DNA from: Spirochaetia bacterium
Lineage (GTDB): Bacteria; Spirochaetota; Spirochaetia; Treponematales; Treponemataceae
DNA: 21,860 bases
Assembly: GCA_900770075.1 (NCBI GenBank)
Contig: CAAGIZ010000146.1
Coordinates: 1-21,860 of the forward strand
Reading direction: 5' to 3'
Positions 1-6,856 of the stretch are shown one piece after another. A model generated the notes under the pieces. The model was not told the DNA's origin. It did not search any database and worked only from the letters and a program-made list of their open reading frames with translations. The position numbers and the translations under genes are program-made. Numbering within the stretch: the stretch's first letter is position 1; every line of letters starts with the position of its first letter.

Positions 1-2
1 GA

Positions 3-557
3 TCTTTTGCGTACATGGTCAAATACAAGGAAGACTACTACAGGCTTTTCCACGTGCACTACCAGCAGTACCCGGACGACGTGATGGAAAACATCTACTG
101 GCTTGAACAGGCAGTAAAAGCCGATTTCTGTAACCCTCTTTACACCGATGCAAAAATTGAAGACGAAAACCAGTGGGAAAAATACCGCTATCTTTTTATG
201 ATGCACCTGAACCTTAAGCTCATAGAACAATATCTGAGGCTGGGAAGGGTCTACGACCGCAAGTCCGTAAAATTTTATGATGCTCCATGGAAAGAAGCCT
301 ATATCGAAAACCTTAACAAAACCCTCAGCTGCTATCAGGCAGGCCTTTACTACTGGCAGGAAGCAAAACTCTGGGCAGAAAAGGCAAACGTAAAAAGGTT
401 CCAGTTTCTTACCCTTACAGACCTGCAGAACTGGGAAGACGAAAGGGAAAGAATCGGAAACGGCAGGCTGGACTACGAAAAAATCCTCAACAGGGAAATT
501 CAGCGGGTTAAGAAAAACATTGCAGAATACGAAGCGATGACGGACGAAACATATTGA
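3..557 (+). CDS. 3' end of an uncharacterised, probably helical protein (5'-truncated by window edge)
   Basis: The frame is open from the first complete codon of the window (position 3) through an internal ATG at 15 to a TGA at 555-557, so the gene probably starts before the window and at least 184 residues are visible. I do not recognise the family. The visible part is very rich in Tyr, Trp and Phe, has no signal peptide or membrane segment in the visible part, and reads as amphipathic helices, possibly a helical-repeat fold; the last 60 residues are highly charged (Glu, Arg, Lys) and may form a coiled coil. The ATG at 15 has no clear ribosome binding site, which also favours an upstream start. 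A short palindrome, GCCTTTTAAGGC (563-574), lies just after the stop, but no U-tract follows it. Repeat A1 begins 22 nt after the stop codon. That it is a real gene is fairly sure; its function is unknown. Confidence 0.75.
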   Translation, partial: SFAYMVKYKEDYYRLFHVHYQQYPDDVMENIYWLEQAVKADFCNPLYTDAKIEDENQWEKYRYLFMMHLNLKLIEQYLRLGRVYDRKSVKFYDAPWKEAYIENLNKTLSCYQAGLYYWQEAKLWAEKANVKRFQFLTLTDLQNWEDERERIGNGRLDYEKILNREIQRVKKNIAEYEAMTDETY

Positions 558-579
558 ACTGCGCCTTTTAAGGCAAACA

Positions 580-776
580 CATTATAAAAAAAAATAATTA
601 AAAACAGGGGCTTCCGGTCGCGAATGTTCATTGCAAAACCGTGCAATCAGCACTACACGCTGGTTGCGACATGGGAATTTATACAAATGGTGCTTGCGCA
701 CCAGCCGCAACCAGGGTGTCTTTGCCTGTCCATTCGCTCCCTCTCGCCCCAATTTTTCCTTAAAAAGTTCATAATG
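580..776 (+). repeat. Dispersed structured repeat, family A, copy 1
   Basis: This stretch between the unknown gene and aroB aligns with 20226-20419 in the same orientation, about 93% identical from the AAAAACAGGGG block to the CCCCAATTTTT block. It holds nested inverted repeats. CTGGTTGCG (660-668) pairs with CGCAACCAG (706-714), extended outward by ACAC/GTGT (655-658 with 716-719) across one G-G mismatch. Inside lies the hairpin TGGTGC (688-693)/GCACCA (698-703) with a TTGC loop. A separate small hairpin GTGC-N5-GCAC lies at 641-653. A 66-codon reading frame crosses it (624-824), but the second copy has a stop in that frame, so I do not call a protein. It may be a mobile REP/MITE-like element or an RNA. 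Confidence 0.85.
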
Positions 777-793
777 AGTTTGCCCTGTTCCGC

Positions 794-822
794 TTTAAAA
801 CAAAAACAAATTCCGCTAAAAT
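794..822 (+). promoter_or_regulatory. Candidate aroB promoter immediately upstream of the start codon
   Basis: TTTAAA (794-799), 17 nt, then TAAAAT (817-822), with 8 nt left before the aroB ATG at 831. The predicted transcription start is at about 829-830, which would make the mRNA leaderless. No Shine-Dalgarno sequence precedes the ATG, which fits. The hexamers are each only a partial match to consensus in an A-rich stretch, so this is tentative. Confidence 0.35.
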
Positions 823-830
823 GAAAAATC

Positions 831-2006
831 ATGGAATTTGAAGAAAAAAACATCGCCTATCCGCCGGTTCATCCGGGCACGGACAGGACATTCATACGCT
901 TTTACAGCGGAAAGCCGGATTTAAACCAGATTTTTTATTCACAGGAACAGGAAGACCAGCCCCAGAGAATTTTCGTAACGGACACAAATGTGGCTTCGCT
1001 CAAGGAAATGCAGCCTTTCGTAAATTTTTTCCGGGGAGAAGACTACAGCAAGCCGGAAATCAAGCCTGGATTTAAGGGCAAGCGGGGCAATGACGTTCTT
1101 TTGATTTTAGGCAGCGGAGAACCCTTTAAGACCATACAGAGTGTCCTTGCAATCTGCAGTGCGGCCATAGACTCCAACGCCAGGCGTTCTGCCGTCTTTG
1201 TGGGAATCGGAGGAGGCGTAATCACCGACATGACAGCCTTTGCCGCTTCCATCTTTAAGCGGGGTGCCCTCTGCGAACTGGTACCCACAACCCTGCTTTC
1301 CATGGTTGATGCCGCCGTTGGAGGAAAAACCGGCTGCGATTTTGACTCCTACAAGAACATGATAGGTTCATTTTTCCCGGCACAAAAAATCCACATAATA
1401 CCGTCTTTTATCCAGAGCCTTCCGGAAAGTGAATACCGGAGCGGAATGGCAGAAGTCGTAAAAACCGCCCTGCTCTATTCAAAAGACCTTTTTGAAAAAC
1501 TGGCAGCAAAACCGGAAATTCTGCAAAACAGAAACGACCCTCTGGTGGAACAGATGATAAAAACCTGCGTAAACGCCAAGGCAACAGTGGTCGAACAGGA
1601 TTTAACGGAAAAAAACATCCGCATGCAGCTTAATCTGGGGCACACCTTCGGCCATGCGCTGGAAACAAGGGCAGGACTGGGAACCGTAAGCCACGGAGAT
1701 GCAGTAGCATGGGGAATGAGCCGGGCAGCAGTGCTTTCGGAAAAAATGGGACTGTGCACACAAAAATACAGGACAACAATACAAAATGTCCTCGCCTCCT
1801 TCGGCTGGGAAACAACGCCCCTGCACTCCGCCCTCAAGGGAAAATACAGTTCCGAAGAAGAAGCGGCAAACTCCCTCTTTGAAGCAATGAAAAAAGACAA
1901 AAAAAATGCCTCCGGCAAGGTGCGCTTTGTTCTGCAGAAAGACATTGAAGAAACAGTCATAACCGAAGCCGACGAAAAGGACGTTCTGTGCGTCCTGCAA
2001 AACTAG
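831..2006 (+). CDS. aroB: 3-dehydroquinate synthase
   Basis: This cytoplasmic enzyme converts DAHP to 3-dehydroquinate, the second step of the shikimate pathway to chorismate, using NAD+ and a divalent metal. The NAD-binding GGGVITD is at residues 127-133 and the family block PTTLLSMVDAAVGGKTGCDF at 152-171. Likely metal ligands are E208 (in GMAEVVK), H271 (in LGHTFGHALE) and H288 (in SHGDAVAWGM). At 391 residues it is somewhat longer than the common 340-370; the extra length is spread through the N-terminal part and a Lys-rich C-terminal region. The ATG at 831 lacks a ribosome binding site but has a -10-like TAAAAT 8 nt upstream, so it may be translated from a leaderless mRNA. The cysteine desulfurase gene starts 32 nt after its stop, so the two probably share a transcript. 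aroC, five steps later in the pathway, lies separately at 19056. Confidence 0.95.
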   Translation: MEFEEKNIAYPPVHPGTDRTFIRFYSGKPDLNQIFYSQEQEDQPQRIFVTDTNVASLKEMQPFVNFFRGEDYSKPEIKPGFKGKRGNDVLLILGSGEPFKTIQSVLAICSAAIDSNARRSAVFVGIGGGVITDMTAFAASIFKRGALCELVPTTLLSMVDAAVGGKTGCDFDSYKNMIGSFFPAQKIHIIPSFIQSLPESEYRSGMAEVVKTALLYSKDLFEKLAAKPEILQNRNDPLVEQMIKTCVNAKATVVEQDLTEKNIRMQLNLGHTFGHALETRAGLGTVSHGDAVAWGMSRAAVLSEKMGLCTQKYRTTIQNVLASFGWETTPLHSALKGKYSSEEEAANSLFEAMKKDKKNASGKVRFVLQKDIEETVITEADEKDVLCVLQN

Positions 2007-2038
2007 GGAAAGACAGGAATACAGGAAGAAAGCCAAAA

Positions 2039-3211
2039 ATGGACGTTTCAAAGTACTTTGACTGGGCAGCCACAGCTCCAGCCGACACAGAAATTTTAAC
2101 ACAGGCACTGCAGGAATCCCTGGAAGCCCAGGCAAACCCCTCGGCAGTGCACGCAGAAGGACAAAAAGCAAGAAAAGCCTTTGAACAGGCAAGGGAACAG
2201 GCCGCAAAAGCCCTGAACGTAAAGCCCCAGGAAATATTTTTTACCAGCGGAGGCACAGAAAGCGACCACATCCCCCTGCTTTCCCTTCTGAACCGGGAAC
2301 CAGACTCCAGCGGAAAACGGGGCAGTATTATAATCAGCGGAATAGAACACCCGGCACTAAGGGAACAGGCAGCCGCCCTAAAAAAACAGGGACTGGAAGT
2401 CATAACAGTAAACCCGGACAAAAACGGTTTTATAAGCCCGGAATCCGTGGCAAAAAAAATAGACTCCGACACCCTTTTTGTTACGGTCATGGCAGTAAAC
2501 AACGAAACAGGCTGCATCCAGCCGGTTTATGAGATTGCCGACATTATTACAGAAAAGACAAAGGGAAAAAGACGCCCCCACTTCCACGTAGACTGCGTAC
2601 AGGCAGCAGGAAAAATTCCTTTAAACCTGAACTATTCTGGAATAGACAGCGCAGCCTTAAGCGCCCATAAAATTTCAGGCCCCCGGGGAACAGGAATTCT
2701 GGTTCTAAAAAAAGACATAAAGCCCTTTTTGACAGGAGGCGGACAGGAAAAAAACATCCGCTCAGGAACAGAAAACCTCTTCGGCGCCATAGCATTTGCA
2801 AAGTGTCTGGAAAAATACTTCGTCCCTCAGAATTTTGACCGGCAGAAAAAAGCCTTAAACAATTTTATAGACTCCTTAAAAAAGCTTCCTCAGTGCACGC
2901 TGGTACCAGAAATCCGAAGCGACACCTCAGAGGAAGTGCAAAAAAAGTTCAGCCCCTACATTCTGCAGGCAGCCTTCCGGGGAATTCCGGGAAATGTCAT
3001 GGTAAGGGCACTGGACGCAAAGGGATTTTCCATCTCCACAGGAAGTGCTTGTTCCGCAAAAAAACAGAGCCGTCCGATTTTAGCCGCAATGAACGCAAGC
3101 CGGGAAGTGCAGGACACGGCAATAAGGTTCAGTTTCGGGCACCTTACGACAGAGGCAGACATAAAAAAACTTTTTGCCGCCATCGAAGAAGTTTGCAGGG
3201 ATTTTCAGTGA
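2039..3211 (+). CDS. Cysteine desulfurase (NifS/IscS family)
   Basis: This is a PLP enzyme that removes sulfur from cysteine to form a protein persulfide for Fe-S cluster assembly or tRNA thiolation. From the ATG at 2039 it has 390 residues, the usual family length. H104 (IEHPA) stacks on PLP, NNETG is at 154-158, the PLP-aldimine lysine is K211 (SAHKISGPRG), RSGTEN is at 241-246, and the catalytic cysteine is C338 in STGSACSA. The frame opens further upstream with a GTG at 1988 inside aroB, but the ATG at 2039 is better: AGGAAG lies about 10 nt before it and the family's conserved N-terminus (YFDWAATAP) starts straight after. No iscU/nifU or thiI lies nearby, so its sulfur acceptor cannot be named; hence no gene symbol. 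It follows aroB by 32 nt, probably in one operon, and converges on the PUR-domain gene. Confidence 0.92.
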   Translation: MDVSKYFDWAATAPADTEILTQALQESLEAQANPSAVHAEGQKARKAFEQAREQAAKALNVKPQEIFFTSGGTESDHIPLLSLLNREPDSSGKRGSIIISGIEHPALREQAAALKKQGLEVITVNPDKNGFISPESVAKKIDSDTLFVTVMAVNNETGCIQPVYEIADIITEKTKGKRRPHFHVDCVQAAGKIPLNLNYSGIDSAALSAHKISGPRGTGILVLKKDIKPFLTGGGQEKNIRSGTENLFGAIAFAKCLEKYFVPQNFDRQKKALNNFIDSLKKLPQCTLVPEIRSDTSEEVQKKFSPYILQAAFRGIPGNVMVRALDAKGFSISTGSACSAKKQSRPILAAMNASREVQDTAIRFSFGHLTTEADIKKLFAAIEEVCRDFQ

Positions 3212-3290
3212 TTTTTTGGACGGCATCCACCGCCCGCAACCGGCTGCTGCGGCTTCGCTATGCGCTCATTGCCGCAAGCGGCAACTAAAG
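3211..3290 (+). repeat. Family B repeat, degenerate copy (B4)
   Basis: The sequence begins at the desulfurase stop codon with a T-run and GGACGGCATCCACCGCCCGC, then AACCGGCT and, further on, CTTCGC...GCTCAT, in the same order as copies B1 and B2. GCTCAT is followed at once by the palindrome TTGCCGC-AA-GCGGCAA (3269-3284). The CTCCAATCCGGG end block of the other copies is not recognisable. It lies in the gap between converging genes. Copy status is less sure than for B1-B3. Confidence 0.5.
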
Positions 3291-3327
3291 GCCTTCGCAT
3301 CCGGCGTAAGATTTACAGGAAAACTTT

Positions 3328-3365
3328 CAGGGCACAGCCTGCGCCTTTCCGTCCCCTGTTTTTTT
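3328..3365 (+). terminator. Possible Rho-independent terminator after the cysteine desulfurase
   Basis: CAGGG (3328-3332) can pair with CCCTG (3354-3358), followed directly by seven T (3359-3365). The loop is long, about 21 nt, and holds a further GGC/GCC pairing. It lies 8 nt before the end of the opposing PUR-domain gene, so it would end plus-strand transcription between the converging genes. The short outer stem makes it moderate at best. Confidence 0.4.
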
Positions 3366-3373
3366 AGCACAGC

Positions 3374-3799
3374 CTACAAAGATTCAGCTGGCTCTTCAGC
3401 AGCAGGAGCGGTCTTGGATTTTATGTGGATGACTTTTCCTGTGCGCTTTATGCCGTCAGGCAGGCGTTTGTCTTCTTCGCCCTTTTTGCGGTAAACACGC
3501 TTTTCTGATTTTCCAGAATACTTTTCTGCCTTCTGGGCTTTTTTTTCTGCTTTTGCCTTCTTGCGGTTTTTCTGTTCTTTTTCGATAAACCTCAGGGCAG
3601 AATCAAGTCCGCCAAGAACTTTCTGCATGTCTTCCTGAAAGATGGAAATCTGAAGACGGTCAAAATCAGCCCCGTCGCCTTTTTTGCTTTCAACAATCTG
3701 AAGGAAGATGTCGCCGCTGCGGTTCTCCTTTACATTGAAAAAATATGAACGGTTTTCCAAAACAACTTCTGTAGTATAAAGTTCCCCGCGGATACTCAT
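3374..3799 (-). CDS. PUR-domain nucleic acid-binding protein, BpuR-like
   Basis: The first 75 residues match the bacterial PUR-alpha family (DUF3276) typified by BpuR of Borrelia: RGELYTTEVV, then YFFNVKENRSGDIFLQIVES, then DRLQISIFQEDMQKVLGGLDSAL. PUR proteins bind single-stranded DNA and RNA, usually as dimers, and Borrelia BpuR acts as a regulator. After residue 75 comes a very basic Lys/Arg/Glu tail and an Ala/Pro/Glu end, which may add non-specific nucleic acid binding. The start at 3799 (141 residues) is chosen because AAGGAAGG sits about 6 nt upstream and the conserved domain begins right there. The frame continues upstream to 3913, but those 38 residues do not look like the family. 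It has its own promoter (3926-3954) and a leader of about 120 nt carrying a hairpin, which suggests regulation separate from rnhB upstream. Confidence 0.85.
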   Translation of the reverse strand: MSIRGELYTTEVVLENRSYFFNVKENRSGDIFLQIVESKKGDGADFDRLQISIFQEDMQKVLGGLDSALRFIEKEQKNRKKAKAEKKAQKAEKYSGKSEKRVYRKKGEEDKRLPDGIKRTGKVIHIKSKTAPAAEEPAESL

Positions 3800-3919
3800 A
3801 ACTTCCTTCCTTAAAAATGTAAAAATGTGACCGGGCTGCCTGATAAGCATTGCCATGCTGACCTGTCTCCGAAGCAAGTCCGAAATGACACTGTAAACTG
3901 TACTTCGGGACACCCCTGT
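3800..3919 (-). promoter_or_regulatory. Structured 5' leader of the BpuR-like gene
   Basis: From the predicted transcription start (about 3919) to the ATG at 3799 there are about 120 nt. Near its 5' end CTTCGGGACA (3903-3912, plus-strand letters) pairs with TGTCTCCGAAG (3864-3874): 10 base pairs with one bulge and a 28-nt loop. The same TTCGG arm can instead pair with GTCCGAA (3878-3884), so two exclusive folds are possible. The leader ends in a strong AAGGAAGG ribosome binding site. Autoregulation by the RNA-binding product is a reasonable inference, not something shown by the sequence. Confidence 0.5.
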
Positions 3920-3925
3920 CTGTAA

Positions 3926-3954
3926 AATATAAGGTTTTTCGGACAGAAAATCAA
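3926..3954 (-). promoter_or_regulatory. Sigma-70-type promoter for the BpuR-like gene
   Basis: Read on the minus strand: TTGATT (3949-3954), exactly 17 nt, then TATATT (3926-3931). Both hexamers match the vegetative consensus at four or five of six positions and the spacing is optimal. It lies just after the rnhB stop codon (3985), so the PUR-domain gene need not depend on read-through from rnhB. Confidence 0.6.
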
Positions 3955-3984
3955 CACGGTTTGCACCTTTGCCCGGCGGATAAC

Positions 3985-4575
3985 TTAGATTTTAAAAGTA
4001 AGCCTCTGAATGGGGCTGGGACCTTTTTGCCGGCAAATTTCCCGGTGGGCTTTTGTGGGGTAGCCCTTGTGCTTTGCATAGCCGTATTCGGGGTAGAGTC
4101 TGTCGTATTCCAGCATAAGCTCGTCCCTTGCAACCTTTGCCAGAATGGAAGCCGCCATAACCTGGTGGTATTTTGCATCCGCCTTGGGCTCGCACCTTAC
4201 CATACAGGGAATGTCCGGGCACTTGTTTCCATCCACGACCGCCTGAATTTCCGGTTTTTCCGTTTCTTCAAAGCCATGGTCTTTCAGCCACTGCGGAAGT
4301 TTTCTGACCATTTCTTCCCAGGCGTTTTTCATGGCAAGAAGGCTTGCCTGCAATATGTTTATTTGGTCAATTTTTTTTTCGTCTACAAAGCAAACTGCCC
4401 AGCAGGCCTTTTCTTTTATGATTTTTTCCGCTTCTTTCCGCTTTTTTTCGGAGAGTTTTTTGGAATCATTGAGGATTTCAAAGGGAAAATCTTCCGGCAG
4501 AATGACGGCTCCTGCGCTTACAGGTCCTGCCAGAGGTCCCCGGCCGGCTTCGTCTAAACCGCAACGTAAAATCAT
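3985..4575 (-). CDS. rnhB: Ribonuclease HII
   Basis: This enzyme nicks RNA-DNA hybrids 5' to ribonucleotides and starts removal of misincorporated ribonucleotides and primers. The 196-residue length is typical. The four acidic active-site residues are visible: D8 and E9 in GLDEAGRGPLAGPV, D115 in AVVDGNK, and D133 in KADAKYHQVMAASILAKVARD. The C-terminal block YPEYGYAKHKGYPTKAHR is the usual RNase HII signature. The ATG at 4575 is preceded by GGAGG 4 nt away. It lies 116 nt downstream of the secreted 706-residue protein gene on the same strand, with a GC-rich palindromic element between, and 186 nt upstream of the PUR-domain gene. Confidence 0.95.
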   Translation of the reverse strand: MILRCGLDEAGRGPLAGPVSAGAVILPEDFPFEILNDSKKLSEKKRKEAEKIIKEKACWAVCFVDEKKIDQINILQASLLAMKNAWEEMVRKLPQWLKDHGFEETEKPEIQAVVDGNKCPDIPCMVRCEPKADAKYHQVMAASILAKVARDELMLEYDRLYPEYGYAKHKGYPTKAHREICRQKGPSPIQRLTFKI

Positions 4576-4603
4576 TTTGCCTCCAATTGTTTCAGGGGTT
4601 TTT

Positions 4604-4688
4604 AAGGGGGCCAGCCCCCTTAGGAGAGGGGGTAGCGGAAAACGCCGGCGGCGGTTGGAGCGAGGGGGAGACCTCCCCCCCTTTTTTT
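4604..4688 (+). repeat. GC-rich element with two strong palindromes
   Basis: AAGGGGGC (4604-4611) pairs with GCCCCCTT (4614-4621), and GGGGGAG (4664-4670) pairs with CTCCCCC (4673-4679). The second is followed by CC and seven T (4682-4688), so on the plus strand it looks like a Rho-independent terminator, although both flanking genes run on the minus strand. A GC-rich stretch with GCCGGCGGCGG lies between the hairpins. It may be a mobile REP-like element or a block to antisense transcription. No second copy occurs in the window. Confidence 0.55.
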
Positions 4689-4691
4689 GAA

Positions 4692-6812
4692 TTAAAATCC
4701 TTCAGTTACGTTTTCCGAATCCTCAAGAATTTTTGAATCCCTGTCGCTCCACACCGGCACCACGCCCCGGATTTTTTTGTCAAAGTCCCCCAAATATGTG
4801 TTTTTTGTAAGGGCTGCGTTTACACCGCAAAGTTCGGCCACCCGTCCCAAATGGGCTGTCAGCCGGCAGGAAGAACCGGTTAAGTCAAACTGACCGCCGT
4901 TGAGGGAAAAATTTACCGCTGTCTGGGAAACTGAAGAAAACCTGCTGTTTTTTACGGAGATTTTTGAATCCAGACCGCTGAGAGCACAGACATAGGAATC
5001 CGACTGAACCGTAACCCCGGAGTTTTCAAATTCCACCACGGAATTCCTGCAGTCAAAGCCTATGCCGTTTTCTTCAAAGATGCCGGCAAATTCCGAAGAT
5101 TTAAAGCTTACCGTTGCATTTTCCAGAACGATGAACTTTGAACTGGACTGTGCGCCGCTTTCCCTGTTCTTTCTGAAAAAAAGTCCTTCTGCATCCACGC
5201 CGGCATTTCTTATGACCAGATTTCCGTCGGAAGGCAGGTTTATCTGGGTGTTTTCCTGAGCCTTAAACAGGCAGTTGGAAGAGATTAGGGTTTCGCCGGA
5301 AGGCAGATTGAAAATTCCGTTTACGTAAAATCTTGTGAATTTGCGTGAATTTATGACTTTTAAGGCCTGCTCAAAGGTGCAGAAGGGGTTTTCTGCTGTT
5401 CCGTCGCAGTCTTCGTTGAGGGCATTTTCCACAAAACGGGAATCCAGATAATAGTTGTTTTCGTCAATTACCACGCTGTATTCCGAACATTTTCCGATGT
5501 TTCCGCTTTTGTCCCTTGCAAAGGCCCGAACCCGATAGAAAGTTACGGAATCTTCGCTGCTTCCTAGGACGAAAGAATCTGTATATTTTTCAAAATCCTC
5601 CGCAGAAACCAGAGAAAACTCCGGCGAATCTGGAAAAAGCGCACCTGAAGCAAGTTTTTCTGAGATTTTAAACGGTTTGCTTACGGCAAAAAATATTTCG
5701 GCATCCTCTTCGCCCTTTACGGCAACTTCCACCGGATTGCGGGAATAAAACCCTTTGCTGCCTGCAATAATCTGTGGAGGAAGGGGAGGCTTTTTGTCGA
5801 TTGAAAAATCTTTTTCTTTTGTGCCCTGAAAAACTCCGTCCAGATAAAAGGCAAAGACCGCCCTGCCGGAAACGCTGTCTCCTTCAAAGACATCAAAAGT
5901 TGCACTGGTAAAAAGACCGTTTATCTTTTCGCTCTGGGAATTTATCCCGGAAGAAAGGACTTCCATTCTGTAGCGAAGATCTCCGTCGATTGAAAAATTT
6001 ACGGATTTGTCCGGGCGGGCGTCGAAGACCAGTTCAGGTTCAGCCGGCAAGACAAAAGAGTGAACCGGGTTGCCCGGTTCAAAGGCAACGCTCTGCCAGC
6101 GCAGGACGTGCTTTGTGCTGCGGTCTAGTTCTACAGGGATTTTTGAAGCAGACCAGTCCTCTTCGTCAAGCTGCCAGATGAGTTTTTCTCCTGTAAAAGT
6201 CAGCGTGTTCCAGTTTTTAAACTCAAAGGGAATGGAATATCTGGAAAGGGTTCCTGTCTGGCTTGAACTGATAAAAATCACAAAACGCCACTCTTTTTTT
6301 CCGTCGGTAATCCGGCACGGAAGGTAGCGGGCAAGACAGTTTTCTGAGTTCATGGACAGGGGACGCCCCTTAAGGAAGTTTTTTTCTGCATCGTCAAAGC
6401 AGTAGGACAGTTCCAGGGGGATGTTCAGGACAGATTCGCCCTCAAAGGAATACACTCCTGACTTTACGCAGTCTTCGATAAAGGAAAAAGGTTCCGTGTC
6501 CTGTTCAAAGGGGTTTTCTTCCTGAACGGTGTAGTTTATTTCGATTTCTTCCTTCAGGTCTCCGTGAAGGGCAACGATTTTTACGTTTACCCGGCCGCAA
6601 GCCTCTATAAGTACCGGACCGTCATAGGCAAAGCCGGAAGTAAGGGGGTCTGAGCCGGTAAGGGAATAAAAGCACTCCGCCCCATCGCTTACATCCAGCA
6701 CAAGGGGCTGTCTGTTGCAAAAGTTTCCTGCTACAGGGGAAATGACCCTTTGAGAAAAGCAGAAAAACGGAAAACAGAAAATCAAAAATCCAAAGACAAA
6801 GTTTTTTTTCAT
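4692..6812 (-). CDS. Secreted protein with chitobiase-like beta domains and a C-terminal beta-helix-like region
   Basis: I do not recognise a named gene. The ATG at 6812 is chosen over one 36 nt upstream because GAGGG lies about 8 nt before it and the protein then begins with a textbook signal peptide (KKNFVFGFLIFCFPFFCFSQ); the Cys positions do not make a good lipobox, so cleavage by signal peptidase I is more likely. Residues of about 30-100 (YSLTGSDPLTSG...YDGPV...VNVKIVALHG) resemble the chitobiase/beta-hexosaminidase C-terminal beta-sandwich. A second such region lies near residues 365-465. From about residue 475, DGTAENPFCTFEQALKVI is the usual opening of a right-handed parallel beta-helix (DUF1565-like), and the rest is Asn/Ser/Val-rich short repeats that fit it. 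No catalytic residues could be named. It begins 44 nt after the phosphoribosyltransferase stop codon, suggesting co-transcription. It is probably periplasmic or on the surface. Confidence 0.75.
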   Translation of the reverse strand: MKKNFVFGFLIFCFPFFCFSQRVISPVAGNFCNRQPLVLDVSDGAECFYSLTGSDPLTSGFAYDGPVLIEACGRVNVKIVALHGDLKEEIEINYTVQEENPFEQDTEPFSFIEDCVKSGVYSFEGESVLNIPLELSYCFDDAEKNFLKGRPLSMNSENCLARYLPCRITDGKKEWRFVIFISSSQTGTLSRYSIPFEFKNWNTLTFTGEKLIWQLDEEDWSASKIPVELDRSTKHVLRWQSVAFEPGNPVHSFVLPAEPELVFDARPDKSVNFSIDGDLRYRMEVLSSGINSQSEKINGLFTSATFDVFEGDSVSGRAVFAFYLDGVFQGTKEKDFSIDKKPPLPPQIIAGSKGFYSRNPVEVAVKGEEDAEIFFAVSKPFKISEKLASGALFPDSPEFSLVSAEDFEKYTDSFVLGSSEDSVTFYRVRAFARDKSGNIGKCSEYSVVIDENNYYLDSRFVENALNEDCDGTAENPFCTFEQALKVINSRKFTRFYVNGIFNLPSGETLISSNCLFKAQENTQINLPSDGNLVIRNAGVDAEGLFFRKNRESGAQSSSKFIVLENATVSFKSSEFAGIFEENGIGFDCRNSVVEFENSGVTVQSDSYVCALSGLDSKISVKNSRFSSVSQTAVNFSLNGGQFDLTGSSCRLTAHLGRVAELCGVNAALTKNTYLGDFDKKIRGVVPVWSDRDSKILEDSENVTEGF

Positions 6813-6856
6813 AAAAAAATCCCTCATTGCCTGCCTCAGCACCTGCACTGCTGAGT

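Noticed and set aside
624..824. 66-codon frame inside repeat A1 (starts MFIAKPCNQHYTLV)
   Set aside because: In the second copy the same frame meets TAA after 20 codons and the differences change amino acids while keeping base pairing, so structure and not protein is conserved.
580..830. Riboswitch or leader RNA controlling aroB
   Set aside because: The second copy is followed by a strong promoter (20450-20479) that starts the ychJ transcript downstream of the repeat, and the likely aroB promoter also lies downstream of copy 1, so neither copy need be in a leader.
1602..2207. Long antisense frame over aroB and the desulfurase gene (201 codons)
   Set aside because: It is a shadow of codon bias in genes with unmistakable motifs on the other strand; its Cys/Leu/Phe-rich translation resembles no family.
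3800..3913. N-terminal extension of the PUR-domain protein (38 more residues)
   Set aside because: The conserved domain begins at the ATG at 3799, which has an excellent ribosome binding site; the extension would lie in the structured leader.
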